From Bacteroidales bacterium M6 (GTDB lineage Bacteria; Bacteroidota; Bacteroidia; Bacteroidales; Muribaculaceae): a DNA stretch of 43,477 bases. The stretch is taken from assembly GCA_001689485.1 (NCBI GenBank), contig LUJQ01000010.1:1-43477 (forward strand). The letters are read 5' to 3'. The notes under the pieces are model-generated. The model made no database searches. It had not been told where the DNA came from and was given only the letters and a program-made list of their open reading frames with translations. Every line of letters begins with the position of its first letter. The first letter of the stretch is position 1. This document shows positions 8,449 through 17,576 of the stretch, piece after piece. Position numbers and translations under genes: made by a program.

Positions 8449-9345
8449 TTACAGCAACTTAATGCTGATGTAACGTTTGGGATTACGTTTCACATCAATC
8501 AAAAGGGAATCCAACGATGCCGCGCAATTATTCAGGTTATCATAAAGCGCGCGGTCATGGGTTATAAGCCCTAGCGAGGAGTTTGGATCGTTAAGTTGGG
8601 TAGATAGAATTTTCAAGTTATCGGAAACCACTGCCAGGTTGCTGACAACGGAATCAATCGGGGCATTTTTCAAATCCTCTGATACCACAGCCAAAGCCCC
8701 GCTCATCGTATTGAGATTATCCGTGATGCCGGTCACATTTGCCATAACCGGTGCAAGCGAGCGGGTTGTTGCATTGATCTGGCGCATGGACTGCTCCAAA
8801 TTAAGGGTTATGGCATCAAGGCGTGCCACCGATTTTGACAACGCCGGATCCGCAACCAAACGGTTCAGCGATGTGAGCAATGAATCTATTTTAGGGAAAA
8901 TAGCGCTTATATTAGGCATCAGGTTGTTGGAAACATTCTCCATCAGCCCCGAAGCAGTAGCTCCCTCAATCATGCTGCCGACTTCATAAAAATCTGAAGA
9001 ATCCGACATTTTCAGCACAATGGTGGATGTGCCGAGTATATCCTGCTCGATTACGGCTTTCGAGCCTTTAGGCAGTTTCAGCGCCCGGTCAAGGCCGAGT
9101 TCCACCTTGACATGCCCGGGATTATCGTATTGATACTTCAAGTCCCTTACCTGCCCAACCTTGAAACCATTGAGCGTTATAGGTGCCGACATCTGCAAAC
9201 CGGCCACATTGGTATATTCGGCATAATAATAATTGGCGGCTTTGAACATATTCACCCCTTTAAGGAAGTTTATGCCGAAAAACAGTGCGAGCAATGCTAT
9301 TGCCACGCAAAGCCCGATTACAATCTCTTTTTTTGAGGATTTCAT
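8449..9345 (-). CDS. MCE/MlaD family lipid-transport protein
   Basis: 298 residues: a single N-terminal membrane anchor (IVIGLCVAIALLALFFGINF, about residues 9-28), then one MCE domain (about 35-115, with the AGLQMSAPITLNGFKVGQV pattern), then a long helical and coiled-coil region to the end. MlaD-type proteins form hexamers on the periplasmic face of the inner membrane and shuttle phospholipids between membranes with an ABC transporter (MlaE/MlaF). No permease or ATPase gene is nearby, so the partner must be encoded elsewhere. It sits 56 bases after the amidase gene on the same strand and is likely co-transcribed with it. The substrate is inferred from family only. Confidence 0.88.
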   Translation of the reverse strand: MKSSKKEIVIGLCVAIALLALFFGINFLKGVNMFKAANYYYAEYTNVAGLQMSAPITLNGFKVGQVRDLKYQYDNPGHVKVELGLDRALKLPKGSKAVIEQDILGTSTIVLKMSDSSDFYEVGSMIEGATASGLMENVSNNLMPNISAIFPKIDSLLTSLNRLVADPALSKSVARLDAITLNLEQSMRQINATTRSLAPVMANVTGITDNLNTMSGALAVVSEDLKNAPIDSVVSNLAVVSDNLKILSTQLNDPNSSLGLITHDRALYDNLNNCAASLDSLLIDVKRNPKRYISIKLL

Positions 9346-9401
9346 ATCGTATGTTTTTTATTATCATATAATTATAGCAAACGCGACCAATATGTGGGGG
9401 G

Positions 9402-10622
9402 TCATGGTTTGATAAAATCCACCCGTTTGCCATTCACCATCTTTATAATAAAGCATTGCGGAAATTGTTTCCGCAGTTTCTTCAGACATTTCTGCGCATC
9501 GTCGAGGTTTTCACCGGCTGCGATAGCATATTTAAACATCCCTCCGTCCCTGTAATATTCAACATCCTCACAACCTTTGAGTTCGGACGAGCCTGCACGC
9601 AACTTGTCTGAACTGGCCAGAATCTGCACGTAGTAATACGGCTCTGCATCATTGGCAATCTCAGTCAGCCCGCTTTTATCAGTGCTTTGTGAGCGTTTCG
9701 TCTGTACGTGCTCTCGTTCCATCTCCGTTGCAGGTTGGATATCCGATGGTTCTTCCCTTTGATTTTTACCATCATAGGAAATTGCCTTTGCATCCATCTG
9801 ACAGCCGGTAACCTGTGAGCCATAAGTGTTCAGATAGGCACAGAATGCATTGTAAAGTGCCGTAACGGTTTCCTTCAATCCGTTGTCCGACATAAGGAAA
9901 CGTTCGGCACGCGGGTTGCAGATGAAATCAAGCTCCACGAGCACCGAAGGCATCGACGTGGCCCAAAGCACCAGGAAGCCGGCCTGACGCACTCCACGGG
10001 GGACGCGTCCGGCCACCCTGACAAGTTCGGAATGCACTGCGTCAGCAAACTCGATGCTTTGGTCCAAACGCTTGTTCTGGCTGAGTTCGAACACAATATC
10101 GCTCTCCAATGAGTTGAGGTCGAACCCGGCATACTTTTCGGTATGATCGGCCTCCAACTCTATCACCGAGTTTTCACGCTTGGCAACCGCAAGGTTTTCA
10201 CTGGTTTTATGCAGTCCCAGTGTATAGACCTCGCATCCCGCCAGGTTCGTCCTGTTTCGGTTCCGTTTATCAACCGAATTCAGATGGATGGAAATAAACA
10301 GGTCGGAATTCGCCTTATTGGCGATTGCCGCCCTTTCATTCAGCTGGATGTATTTATCATTGTCGCGCGTATATACCACCTTTACTTCCGGAAGGTTCTT
10401 TTCAATCAGCCTTCCAAGCTCCTTTACAACGGCCAAAGTCAGCGATTTCTCATTTGTCTTGGTTCCGATAGCGCCATAATCCTTTCCTCCATGTCCGGCA
10501 TCAAGGGTTACGACAAAGTCTTTCGACACCATCCAAACCGACGGCATCGAAACAAACAGCAAAAGCGCCGCAAAGCGCATAAAATATATTTTGAAGCTCT
10601 TAAAAAAGCCCATTCCTGTCAT
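9402..10622 (-). CDS. N-acetylmuramoyl-L-alanine amidase with C-terminal SPOR-like domain
   Basis: Cleaves the amide bond between MurNAc and the stem peptide, splitting peptidoglycan during growth or division. From ATG 10622 it is 406 residues: a signal anchor (MRFAALLLFVSMPSVWMV, about 15-32), an Amidase_3 domain (about 36-265) and a C-terminal region with SPOR character (PYYYVQILASSDKL ... FPQCFIIKMVNGK) likely to bind denuded glycan at the septum. Zinc-site motifs are seen: TLDAGHGGKDYGAIG, RENSVIELE and FISIHLNS. ATG 10622 is preferred over an in-frame ATG at 10664 because a promoter -7 box at 10634-10641 lies between them. Followed by the MCE gene. Confidence 0.9.
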   Translation of the reverse strand: MTGMGFFKSFKIYFMRFAALLLFVSMPSVWMVSKDFVVTLDAGHGGKDYGAIGTKTNEKSLTLAVVKELGRLIEKNLPEVKVVYTRDNDKYIQLNERAAIANKANSDLFISIHLNSVDKRNRNRTNLAGCEVYTLGLHKTSENLAVAKRENSVIELEADHTEKYAGFDLNSLESDIVFELSQNKRLDQSIEFADAVHSELVRVAGRVPRGVRQAGFLVLWATSMPSVLVELDFICNPRAERFLMSDNGLKETVTALYNAFCAYLNTYGSQVTGCQMDAKAISYDGKNQREEPSDIQPATEMEREHVQTKRSQSTDKSGLTEIANDAEPYYYVQILASSDKLRAGSSELKGCEDVEYYRDGGMFKYAIAAGENLDDAQKCLKKLRKQFPQCFIIKMVNGKRVDFIKP

Positions 10623-10633
10623 GTTAACACCTA

Positions 10634-10665
10634 CAAAATTATAAAAAATTCCCCAAAACGGCAAT
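10634..10665 (-). promoter_or_regulatory. promoter of the amidase-MCE unit
   Basis: Minus strand: TTGC (10665-10662), 20-bp spacer, then TAATTTTG (10641-10634). It sits 11 bases before ATG 10622, giving a leader of only a few bases, and excludes the upstream in-frame ATG at 10664. Confidence 0.6.
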
Positions 10666-10759
10666 CACGACAAAAACACGCCCCAAAATATCCCAAATAG
10701 GCTAACTCATTCGACAAAAAGTCGAAATGCCGTCATTGCCTCCATAATCCCATCACACA

Positions 10760-13264
10760 CTAATAGGGATCGACGTCATAATAAACCACAGTACCCTTCA
10801 TTTGTGGAAGTTCGTGCATGTCGATATACGTCTGACGTAGAATCTCTTTCACTTTCGCCATAGATGCGGCAACCTCTATTTTCAACATTATTTTACGGAT
10901 ATACAATCCCTGTACACGCCCTACGGCCGGTTCCTCAGGCCCGTAAACCCGGTTGCCCAACAACGTCCGCAAACGGGCGGCATAAGTGTCTGCTACCATC
11001 CTAAGGCGCGACGGGTCACGATGTTTCACATACATGTACACTATCCGTGAAAACGGCGGGTAGAAATACCGTTCACGTTCGGCTATCTCACGTTCATAGT
11101 ACCCTTCATAATCATGTTTTACAACAAATCGCAACACCGGATGCGACGGCTGGTATGTCTGAATAAGCACCAATCCTTTCGAGCCGCTACGACGCCCGGC
11201 ACGGCCCGACACCTGCTCAAGCATGTTGAAAGCCCTTTCGCCGGAACGGAAATCAGGAAAATTTATAATGGAATCGGCATTCAGCACAGCCACGGTGTCA
11301 ACACCCCCGAAATCAAGCCCCTTGGTAACCATCTGTGTCCCCACAAGGATTCGCGCCTTCCCCGCTGAAAATTCATCGATGATATGCTCATACGAATCTT
11401 TGTTGCGTGTGGTGTCCAAATCCATACGCAGCATTTTCTCACCGGGAAAACGGGCTGCAACCTCCTCCTCCACCCGTTCAGTGCCATACCCGATAATCTC
11501 GATTGCAGGTTCTTTGCATTGGGGGCATACTGAAGGCAGAGGGTAGACGGCACCACAATAGTGGCACTGAAGCTGGCGCAGGTGACTGTGATATGTCAGA
11601 GCGACATCGCATTGCGAGCAACGTGGAACCCATGCACACTGCTTGCAGCGTGCCAAGGGAGCATACCCGCGTCGGTTTTGAAACAAAATAACCTGTGCCC
11701 CACGGGCAAGCGATTCACGTATAGGCCGCTCTGTGTCAGCGGCAAACGTACCTGATAACATCCCAGCCTTCCTGGCATGGGCCATGTCAATCACCCTTAT
11801 TTCTGGGAGTTGCACATCTTGGTAACGGACACTGAGCCTGACCAGCCCGAATTTCCCCGACAATGCCTTGCTATAAGTTTCCACCGACGGCGTTGCAGAA
11901 CCGAGCAACGTCTTAGCCCCATGCATCCCGGCAAGGACGATAGCCGCATCACGAGCATTGTAGCGCGGGGCCGGGTCATATTGCTTATAGCTTGACTCAT
12001 GTTCTTCATCGACAATCACAAGACCTAGATGGGAAAACGGCAGGAACACCGACGACCTTGCGCCGATAACGACCACCGGCTCCGTGTCATGCAGCAGTTT
12101 TTTCCATATGTCGACCCGCTCGTTGTCGGAAAATTTCGAATGGTAGATAACCACTTTTTCACCGAACACTTCCTGCAAGCGCCGGGTCAGCTGGGTTGTC
12201 AGCGCTATTTCAGGTACCAGGTAAAGCACACAGTCACCCCGGTTCAGCACAAAATTAATCAGGTGTATGTAAATCTCGGTTTTACCACTTGACGTGACCC
12301 CGTGTAACAACGTCACATTCTTGGTCATCCACGATTTATGCAGTTCGTCGAGAGCAGCACCCTGGGCATCGCTCAGGCGCGGAAGCTTTCCTGACACATC
12401 CCCCGTGAATTTAAACCGGTTGACATCCTTTTTATATATACGCAAAATCCCCTTCTTCTCTACTGCGGAAAGAATCGCAGGTGACACCTGTGCCCTCTCC
12501 AACAATGCCTCGCGCCTCACTTCAACAGTCTCACCCCGTTGGAACCCGCTCAATTCAAGCATCGCCAACAGAAGCGCCTCCTGTTTTCGGGCACCTTTGA
12601 GTTTTGCAAAAGCCTCGGCCAAGCCTTCGTGTGTCACATTTACCGCCACATACGTTTCGCGCTTTACCCTGTAGCGCTCAACCAGCTTTTCAGAAATAAT
12701 CAGGATGCCACGCTCAATCATGCGGTTGACGAGCGACGGAATCCCTTTATGCTCCAATTTACCGGCAATAACGTTTACCGATAATGCGCCGCTATGGTCA
12801 AGTAGCTGGCAAATTTCGGCTTCCCGGTTATCGGTCAACGGGTTTTCATCCAAATCATAATCCGGATTCAGCTCAACAAATGTCTCACTCTCGATTTTAA
12901 GCCCCGCAGGAATGGCAGCCTTATACACATCACCGACTGCCGACAGGTAATATTCGGCAATCCATTCCCACAATTTCAACTGTGGATGGCGCACAACCGG
13001 CTGCTCGTCAAGCACCATGGCCACATCCTTGACCTCGAAATCACGTGGAGGACGAGCCGCAGTGCCTACCACGATGCCGGTATAAAACTTTTTACGACCG
13101 AAAGGCACTATCACACGGAATCCGACTGCGATGCACCTTTTCATATCAGCAGGCACACGATAGGTGAATGTGGCATGCAACGGCAACGGTAAAATCACTT
13201 CCACATAGTCATTATGCGAAACTGCCGGTAACGATTCAATATGTTTCTGCGTGTCAACATTCAT
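10760..13264 (-). CDS. priA: primosomal protein N' (replication restart helicase)
   Basis: PriA is the 3'-to-5' DNA helicase that recognises abandoned forks and reloads the replicative helicase. The 834-residue protein shows the N-terminal 3'-DNA-binding region, Walker A (HGVTSSGKTEIYIHL), Walker B DEEH in LVIVDEEHESSYKQYD, a zinc-binding cysteine cluster (CKQCAWVPRCSQC, CHYCG, CPQC) and helicase motifs V/VI (VGTQMVTKGLDF, EQVSGRAGR). ATG 13264 is chosen as the start because a -7 box lies at 13295-13302, making the 13297 start implausible. Single gene, divergent from galM. Confidence 0.95.
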   Translation of the reverse strand: MNVDTQKHIESLPAVSHNDYVEVILPLPLHATFTYRVPADMKRCIAVGFRVIVPFGRKKFYTGIVVGTAARPPRDFEVKDVAMVLDEQPVVRHPQLKLWEWIAEYYLSAVGDVYKAAIPAGLKIESETFVELNPDYDLDENPLTDNREAEICQLLDHSGALSVNVIAGKLEHKGIPSLVNRMIERGILIISEKLVERYRVKRETYVAVNVTHEGLAEAFAKLKGARKQEALLLAMLELSGFQRGETVEVRREALLERAQVSPAILSAVEKKGILRIYKKDVNRFKFTGDVSGKLPRLSDAQGAALDELHKSWMTKNVTLLHGVTSSGKTEIYIHLINFVLNRGDCVLYLVPEIALTTQLTRRLQEVFGEKVVIYHSKFSDNERVDIWKKLLHDTEPVVVIGARSSVFLPFSHLGLVIVDEEHESSYKQYDPAPRYNARDAAIVLAGMHGAKTLLGSATPSVETYSKALSGKFGLVRLSVRYQDVQLPEIRVIDMAHARKAGMLSGTFAADTERPIRESLARGAQVILFQNRRGYAPLARCKQCAWVPRCSQCDVALTYHSHLRQLQCHYCGAVYPLPSVCPQCKEPAIEIIGYGTERVEEEVAARFPGEKMLRMDLDTTRNKDSYEHIIDEFSAGKARILVGTQMVTKGLDFGGVDTVAVLNADSIINFPDFRSGERAFNMLEQVSGRAGRRSGSKGLVLIQTYQPSHPVLRFVVKHDYEGYYEREIAERERYFYPPFSRIVYMYVKHRDPSRLRMVADTYAARLRTLLGNRVYGPEEPAVGRVQGLYIRKIMLKIEVAASMAKVKEILRQTYIDMHELPQMKGTVVYYDVDPY

Positions 13265-13294
13265 TTTGTCAAAAGCCTGCTTCAAGAGGACGTA

Positions 13295-13302
13295 CAAAAT
13301 TA
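13295..13302 (-). promoter_or_regulatory. -7 promoter box of priA
   Basis: Minus strand reads TAATTTTG, 30 bases before ATG 13264. No convincing -33 element. It overlaps the upstream region of the divergent galM promoter. Confidence 0.45.
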
Positions 13303-13316
13303 AACAAAATCCGGGA

Positions 13317-13333
13317 TAAATTTGCTATCTTCG
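13317..13333 (+). promoter_or_regulatory. galM promoter region with two overlapping -7 boxes
   Basis: TAAATTTG (13317-13324) is a full -7 match; TATCTTCG (13326-13333) is a near match two bases on. Either would give a leader of 75-90 bases before ATG 13416. Confidence 0.45.
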
Positions 13334-13415
13334 CGTGACGAAGCCGGGCAGCTTACCCGACTTCCCGGAAATTCATAGCACAAACAACATCAACCCACAA
13401 ACATATCACTGTATC

Positions 13416-14453
13416 ATGAAAATTGACAAACAGACATTTCCTTTTAACGGCAAGGAGATAACCTGGATAACCCTGACCAATGCGAAAGGCGCACAAGTGG
13501 TACTGTCGTCGCTAGGCGCAGGGATTGTGGCCATACGGCTACCTGAAGCCGACGGTTCGCTCAAAAACGTAGTGATGGGCTACCCTGACCCGGCCGATTA
13601 TCTGGCCGACGGCCCGTGTGCCGGCAAAACCCCCGGACGATATGCCAACCGCATAGCAAACGGGCGCTTCTCAATCGACGGCACAACATATACCCTACCC
13701 ATAAACAACGGGCCAAACCACCTTCACGGCGGCCCTGACGGGTTCCAGAACCGAATCTGGGACTGCATCGTATCCGATAATGGCAACGTACAGTTCATCC
13801 TGGAAAGCCACGACGGCGATGCCGGTTATCCCGGCAACCTCAGGGCAACGGTCGAATATGAATGGGATGACAACAATAACCTTGAAATCACCTATCGGGC
13901 CACAACCGATGCCCCGACCATGGTCAATCTTACCAACCACACCTATTTCAACCTCGACGGCCAAGGCAGCGGCACAGGTCTCACCCAGCATCTCAAGCTT
14001 AATTGCTCCCGCTGGCTCCCTACCGATGAAACACAGATTCCTACCGGGGAAATAGCGCCTGCTGCAGGAACACCGATGGATTTCACCGAAGAATGCGAGA
14101 TAGGCAAACGAATCCACGACGATTTCCATGCATTAAAAATCGGGAAAGGCTATGACCATTGCTGGATGATTGACGGATTCGACGGCACGATGCGTGAAAC
14201 TGCCACCTTGCGAGGCTCCGAATCAGGACGCACACTCACTGTCAAGACCACCCAGCCTGCCGTGCAGGTGTACACCGGCAACTGGCTTGAAGGATGTCCC
14301 GATGGGGAAAACGGTTATGTCTATCATGACTACGATGCCGTGGCAATCGAGTGCCAGGGATGCCCGGATGCACCCAATCACCCCGGATTCCCGTCACAAA
14401 GACTAAACCCGGGAGAGGAATACATCCGCAAAATCCGGTTCGAGTTCGCATAA
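13416..14453 (+). CDS. galM: aldose 1-epimerase (mutarotase)
   Basis: Interconverts alpha and beta anomers of glucose or galactose, feeding the Leloir and glycolytic routes. From ATG 13416 the protein is 345 residues, normal for the family. Signatures: the substrate-site region PGRYANRIANGRF, LHGGPDGF with the conserved His, the catalytic His in LTNHTYFNLDG and the Glu near the end in AIECQGCPDAPNHP. There is no signal peptide, so it is cytosolic. The frame continues upstream to 13335, but that stretch lies just beyond the -7 boxes and reads like leader. It is not in an operon with other galactose genes here. Confidence 0.93.
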   Translation: MKIDKQTFPFNGKEITWITLTNAKGAQVVLSSLGAGIVAIRLPEADGSLKNVVMGYPDPADYLADGPCAGKTPGRYANRIANGRFSIDGTTYTLPINNGPNHLHGGPDGFQNRIWDCIVSDNGNVQFILESHDGDAGYPGNLRATVEYEWDDNNNLEITYRATTDAPTMVNLTNHTYFNLDGQGSGTGLTQHLKLNCSRWLPTDETQIPTGEIAPAAGTPMDFTEECEIGKRIHDDFHALKIGKGYDHCWMIDGFDGTMRETATLRGSESGRTLTVKTTQPAVQVYTGNWLEGCPDGENGYVYHDYDAVAIECQGCPDAPNHPGFPSQRLNPGEEYIRKIRFEFA

Positions 14454-14458
14454 CCCCC

Positions 14459-14510
14459 AAAGGCATTGACAGCCGCCAACATCATGATGTTGGCGGCTGT
14501 CAATGCCTTT
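14459..14510. terminator. perfect 52-bp palindrome between convergent galM and esterase
   Basis: Bases 14459-14484 pair exactly with 14485-14510 (26-bp arms; outer AAAGG/CCTTT). It begins 6 bases after the galM stop and 36 bases from the esterase stop, so it can serve both strands. The arms provide a short T run at either exit. Confidence 0.7.
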
Positions 14511-14545
14511 CAATATAGATTCCAGTATGCATCCGGCACATTTCC

Positions 14546-15631
14546 TTATTTGCAATTATCTGCATCTGTGTGATTAAGGAACGAGGCTGTAGCCCGCACA
14601 GCCTCGGCGAAGGCCGTAGGCTGGCCTGGAACCGTAATAAACAGATGCGTAGTTCCAGGCAGGACTATACGCCTGACCCACACCCCGGCATCGGTCAATT
14701 TATCTGCCATATCCCGGCCTTGATCACGAAGGATATCCCGTTCGGCATTTATAATCAATACAGGCGGGAGCATGGCGAGACACCCCATCTGTGCGTTAAA
14801 TGGCGAAACCAACGGGTGATTCGCATCTACACCATTAAGATATGCTTCGTTGAAGGCTTCCATCAATCCGCTATCAAGTCCGAAACCGTTGCCGAATTCC
14901 CGCCATGAAGCCGATTGGTCATTCCAAACCTTGGTAACCGGGTAAAACAACACCAGCGATTTCAGCCGAGGCAAACCCATTGCGGCATCAACTCCTCCCG
15001 ACTTCTTTTTATCTGAATCTATCAGGCTCAAAGCCGTTGCCAGAGCAAGGTTCCCACCGGCGCTGTCACCCCCTATCGAAATTCCATCAGAATCTAAACC
15101 ATATTCTGCCGCATGTCGGAATACAAATCCAACCGCATCCGTGCAACTAACAAGAGCCGCAGGATAAGGATGTTCCGGCGCCAAAGGGTAGTCAACGGCA
15201 AGAACGGCTATTCCGGCAGTTTTGACAAGTTCTATGCAAAACCTTGCGCAACTGTTGATACTGCCGAAACACCATCCCCCGCCATGCAGATAAATCATAA
15301 CAGGTAGGATTTTACCGTTGCAATACGCCGGTTTATACAAACGGTAGTCGGTATCGATATCCATCACCTCTACCCCTTCGGCTATTTCAATAGCATGGTT
15401 CCGCGAAAACCGCACCTCATCAAGTGCGGCGCTGTTGCCTGCAACAGCCATCCTGACAGCCTTCTCCTGACGCGCCTGCAACCCCGGCGGCATGTTACGT
15501 AGAAAATCGTCGGTCTCACATCTCATCACACTATCCGCCAGTCCCCCGCCATATATCCCCGGTTGCCCGAAACACCACATCGCACCAATCATCCACGCCG
15601 CCAACCACATCCACGCCTTTAATCCAATCAT
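14546..15631 (-). CDS. secreted alpha/beta-hydrolase esterase (HSL family)
   Basis: Carboxylester hydrolase of the hormone-sensitive-lipase group. 361 residues with an N-terminal signal segment (LKAWMWLAAWMIGAMWCFG), so it is probably exported. The oxyanion motif HGGGW is at 116-120, the nucleophile Ser190 lies in IGGDSAGGNLA, the acid in INAERDILRDQG and the catalytic His in PGTTHLF. The substrate is unknown; deacetylation of dietary or host glycans is a possibility, not shown. It is the last gene of a minus-strand unit starting with the histidine kinase at 18601 and lies 31 bases after the HAD phosphatase gene. Confidence 0.85.
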   Translation of the reverse strand: MIGLKAWMWLAAWMIGAMWCFGQPGIYGGGLADSVMRCETDDFLRNMPPGLQARQEKAVRMAVAGNSAALDEVRFSRNHAIEIAEGVEVMDIDTDYRLYKPAYCNGKILPVMIYLHGGGWCFGSINSCARFCIELVKTAGIAVLAVDYPLAPEHPYPAALVSCTDAVGFVFRHAAEYGLDSDGISIGGDSAGGNLALATALSLIDSDKKKSGGVDAAMGLPRLKSLVLFYPVTKVWNDQSASWREFGNGFGLDSGLMEAFNEAYLNGVDANHPLVSPFNAQMGCLAMLPPVLIINAERDILRDQGRDMADKLTDAGVWVRRIVLPGTTHLFITVPGQPTAFAEAVRATASFLNHTDADNCK

Positions 15632-15662
15632 TGCAATTCACTTATGAAAAAAAAACTATAAA

Positions 15663-16313
15663 TTAACAGACCAAGGAGAGCAATTCGGAGAAAGAATCAA
15701 TCAAGGAATCGGCTCCTGCCTGGATTAGGGCCGATGACGAGCTGTTGCCATAGGTGACGCCGACTGTACGGCAACCGGCGCCACGCCCCATGGCGATGTC
15801 CACAGGCATATCACCTACCACTATCGTATCGGCAGCATATTTGCCAAGTCTGCCCAATGTGACCAAAACCGGCTCGGGATGGGGCTTTGCGCAAGTCACA
15901 TCATCCGCACCCAAAATAAGCGAGAAATAACGGGCAATATCGCTGTCATCGCAAAATTCCACCAACGATGCCCTGGAACGAGAAGACGCTACCGACATTT
16001 CAATCCCGAGGTCAGATAACTTGTGAAGTGCCTCCCTTACCCCCGGATAAAGATGCGGCACAAGCCTGGATTTATTTTCAGTGAATATGCGGCGATAAGT
16101 GGCAACACATTCATCAAGCCACGAATCGGAACTGCCTGGATACAGCTGGCGGAATCCCTCTTTCAGCGGCAACCCTATTGTGGATTGGCATTGCGCATCG
16201 CTTCGGGAATCCGCCCCCAAAGCCTGTATGGACATACGGTAAGTTGCAAGGATGGATTCCGTAGTATCAGCCAACGTTCCGTCAAAATCAAATATTATCA
16301 AAGATGTCTTCAT
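15663..16313 (-). CDS. HAD-superfamily phosphatase, phosphoglycolate phosphatase-like
   Basis: 216-residue cytosolic phosphatase of HAD subfamily IA. Motif I is IFDFDGTLADTTES (Asp nucleophile near residue 9), motif II is SVASSRSRASLVEF, motif III Lys in CAKPHPEPVL and motif IV VVGDMPVDIAMGRGAG. The cap domain is helical, as in Gph/PgmB-type enzymes. Phosphoglycolate is the default guess; sugar phosphates are equally possible. Its ATG overlaps the stop of the GNAT gene by four bases (ATGA, 16310-16313), so the two are translationally coupled. Confidence 0.85.
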   Translation of the reverse strand: MKTSLIIFDFDGTLADTTESILATYRMSIQALGADSRSDAQCQSTIGLPLKEGFRQLYPGSSDSWLDECVATYRRIFTENKSRLVPHLYPGVREALHKLSDLGIEMSVASSRSRASLVEFCDDSDIARYFSLILGADDVTCAKPHPEPVLVTLGRLGKYAADTIVVGDMPVDIAMGRGAGCRTVGVTYGNSSSSALIQAGADSLIDSFSELLSLVC

Positions 16314-16825
16314 ATTGTCAGTCTAAGCGTGAATGCCTTGCTTTCTATATCATTATACTTATAATCATCAACAAACCGGAAACCGCATTTTGCCGCAACC
16401 CTTTGTGATGCATGATTACGGGAATCAGTGGTAATCAATAAGGATTCAATCCTCAGCCGGTCACGGCAATAAACTATAAAAGCATCGAGAGCCTCAGTAA
16501 TCAGCCCTTGTACCCAATAAGGGAATCCTATCCAATAACCGACTTCCCGTTCACAGGCCCCGGTTCTATAATGTTCCTCCCCTTCCGGAACCAACCCGAT
16601 GCATCCTACAGGCTCATCCGTAGTCTTCAGCACCACTGCGAACAGGTGGGGATTGGGTATAAAAAAGCACCCGATAACCTCACGGCTCATCTCCACCGAA
16701 GTGTGCTTCGGCCAAAGAGCCTGTTCGCTTACCCTTTCGTCAGAGGCATACCTATATAACGCCTCGGCATCGTCAAGCCTCCACGGACGAAGAATCATAC
16801 GCTTTGTTTGAATCTCTGAATTCAT
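16310..16825 (-). CDS. GNAT-family N-acetyltransferase (RimJ/RimL-like)
   Basis: 171 residues from ATG 16825, starting MNSEIQTKRMILRPWRLDDA. The RimJ/RimL pattern is clear: TKRMILRPWRLDDAEALYRY at the N-terminus, VGYWIGFPYWVQGLITEAL for the acetyl-CoA loop and ESLLITTDSRNHASQRVAAK for the C-terminal part. It transfers an acetyl group to an unknown amine (protein N-terminus, small molecule or antibiotic-like). The in-frame upstream extension to 17035 overlaps the regulator gene antisense frame and is not credible. It is 40 bases downstream of the LytTR regulator and coupled to the HAD gene. Confidence 0.85.
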   Translation of the reverse strand: MNSEIQTKRMILRPWRLDDAEALYRYASDERVSEQALWPKHTSVEMSREVIGCFFIPNPHLFAVVLKTTDEPVGCIGLVPEGEEHYRTGACEREVGYWIGFPYWVQGLITEALDAFIVYCRDRLRIESLLITTDSRNHASQRVAAKCGFRFVDDYKYNDIESKAFTLRLTI

Positions 16826-16865
16826 AATCTGACATTTGACATTTGTGATAAGCCGACACACACAT

Positions 16866-17576
16866 TCACCTGCTGTTAAACCTCTTCGAAATAGCCTCCG
16901 AATACTGACGTCCGACAGGTATAGAGATATCGCCCAACAATCTGACCTCCTGCTTGCTATAGCTTGAAATCTTCGATAAGGCCACGACATAGGAACGGTG
17001 GACGCGGATAAAATATTTTTCCGGCAGGAGCGCACATAGATTTTTAAGAATGATGCGCGAAACAGTGCATACTCCGTTCCGACGGAAAATCTTTGAATAT
17101 CCTTCCATCGCCTCGATATAGATAATATCTGAAAAAGGGATGTTGACGTTGCTATATTCCTGCTTCACGGTTATGCTGTTGCTTGCCAATGCTGTGCGGT
17201 TATATTCTATCCTTCGCACAGCTTTCTCAATCGCAGTCTGAAACCGCGTGAATGAAAAGGGTTTATGCAGATAATCAACCGCATCAAGATTAAAGCCTTC
17301 AAGCGCATAATTCAGATAGGCCGTGGTAAAAATCACACAGATATCCCTGTCAATCTGCGCTGCTATCGTCAGCCCTGTCATGTTTTCCATCTCGATGTCA
17401 AGGAAAACCAAATCTGGATGCGTTTCCTTGATAGCAGCTATCCCCTCTTCAGGATTGGAATAGACCGTTAAGGAAATGCTGCCATGCCTTTCGCAAAATT
17501 TGGATACAACATCAAGAGCCAAAGGCTCGTCGTCAATCGCGATGCAATGTATCCGGCTTTCGGTTCCGTCCATCAT
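16866..17576 (-). CDS. LytTR-family response regulator
   Basis: Cytosolic transcription factor activated by phosphorylation. 236 residues: receiver domain (about 8-125) with the acidic pair in AIDDEP (15-16), phospho-acceptor Asp60 in LVFLDIEM and Lys105 in YLHKPFS, then a LytTR DNA-binding domain (about 135-236; IIYIEAMEGYSKI, FIRVHRSYVVAL). Its start overlaps the kinase stop by four bases (ATGA, 17573-17576), so the cognate partner is the adjacent kinase. Targets are unknown; autoregulation of the downstream GNAT-HAD-esterase genes is a reasonable guess. The flanking lipoprotein-SusC/D block, divergent from it, is another candidate. Confidence 0.92.
   Translation of the reverse strand: MMDGTESRIHCIAIDDEPLALDVVSKFCERHGSISLTVYSNPEEGIAAIKETHPDLVFLDIEMENMTGLTIAAQIDRDICVIFTTAYLNYALEGFNLDAVDYLHKPFSFTRFQTAIEKAVRRIEYNRTALASNSITVKQEYSNVNIPFSDIIYIEAMEGYSKIFRRNGVCTVSRIILKNLCALLPEKYFIRVHRSYVVALSKISSYSKQEVRLLGDISIPVGRQYSEAISKRFNSR

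Noticed and set aside
16826..17035. N-terminal extension of the GNAT gene by 70 residues
   Set aside because: It would overlap the LytTR regulator gene and reads as unrelated, Arg/Ser-rich sequence; the family start motif begins at 16825.
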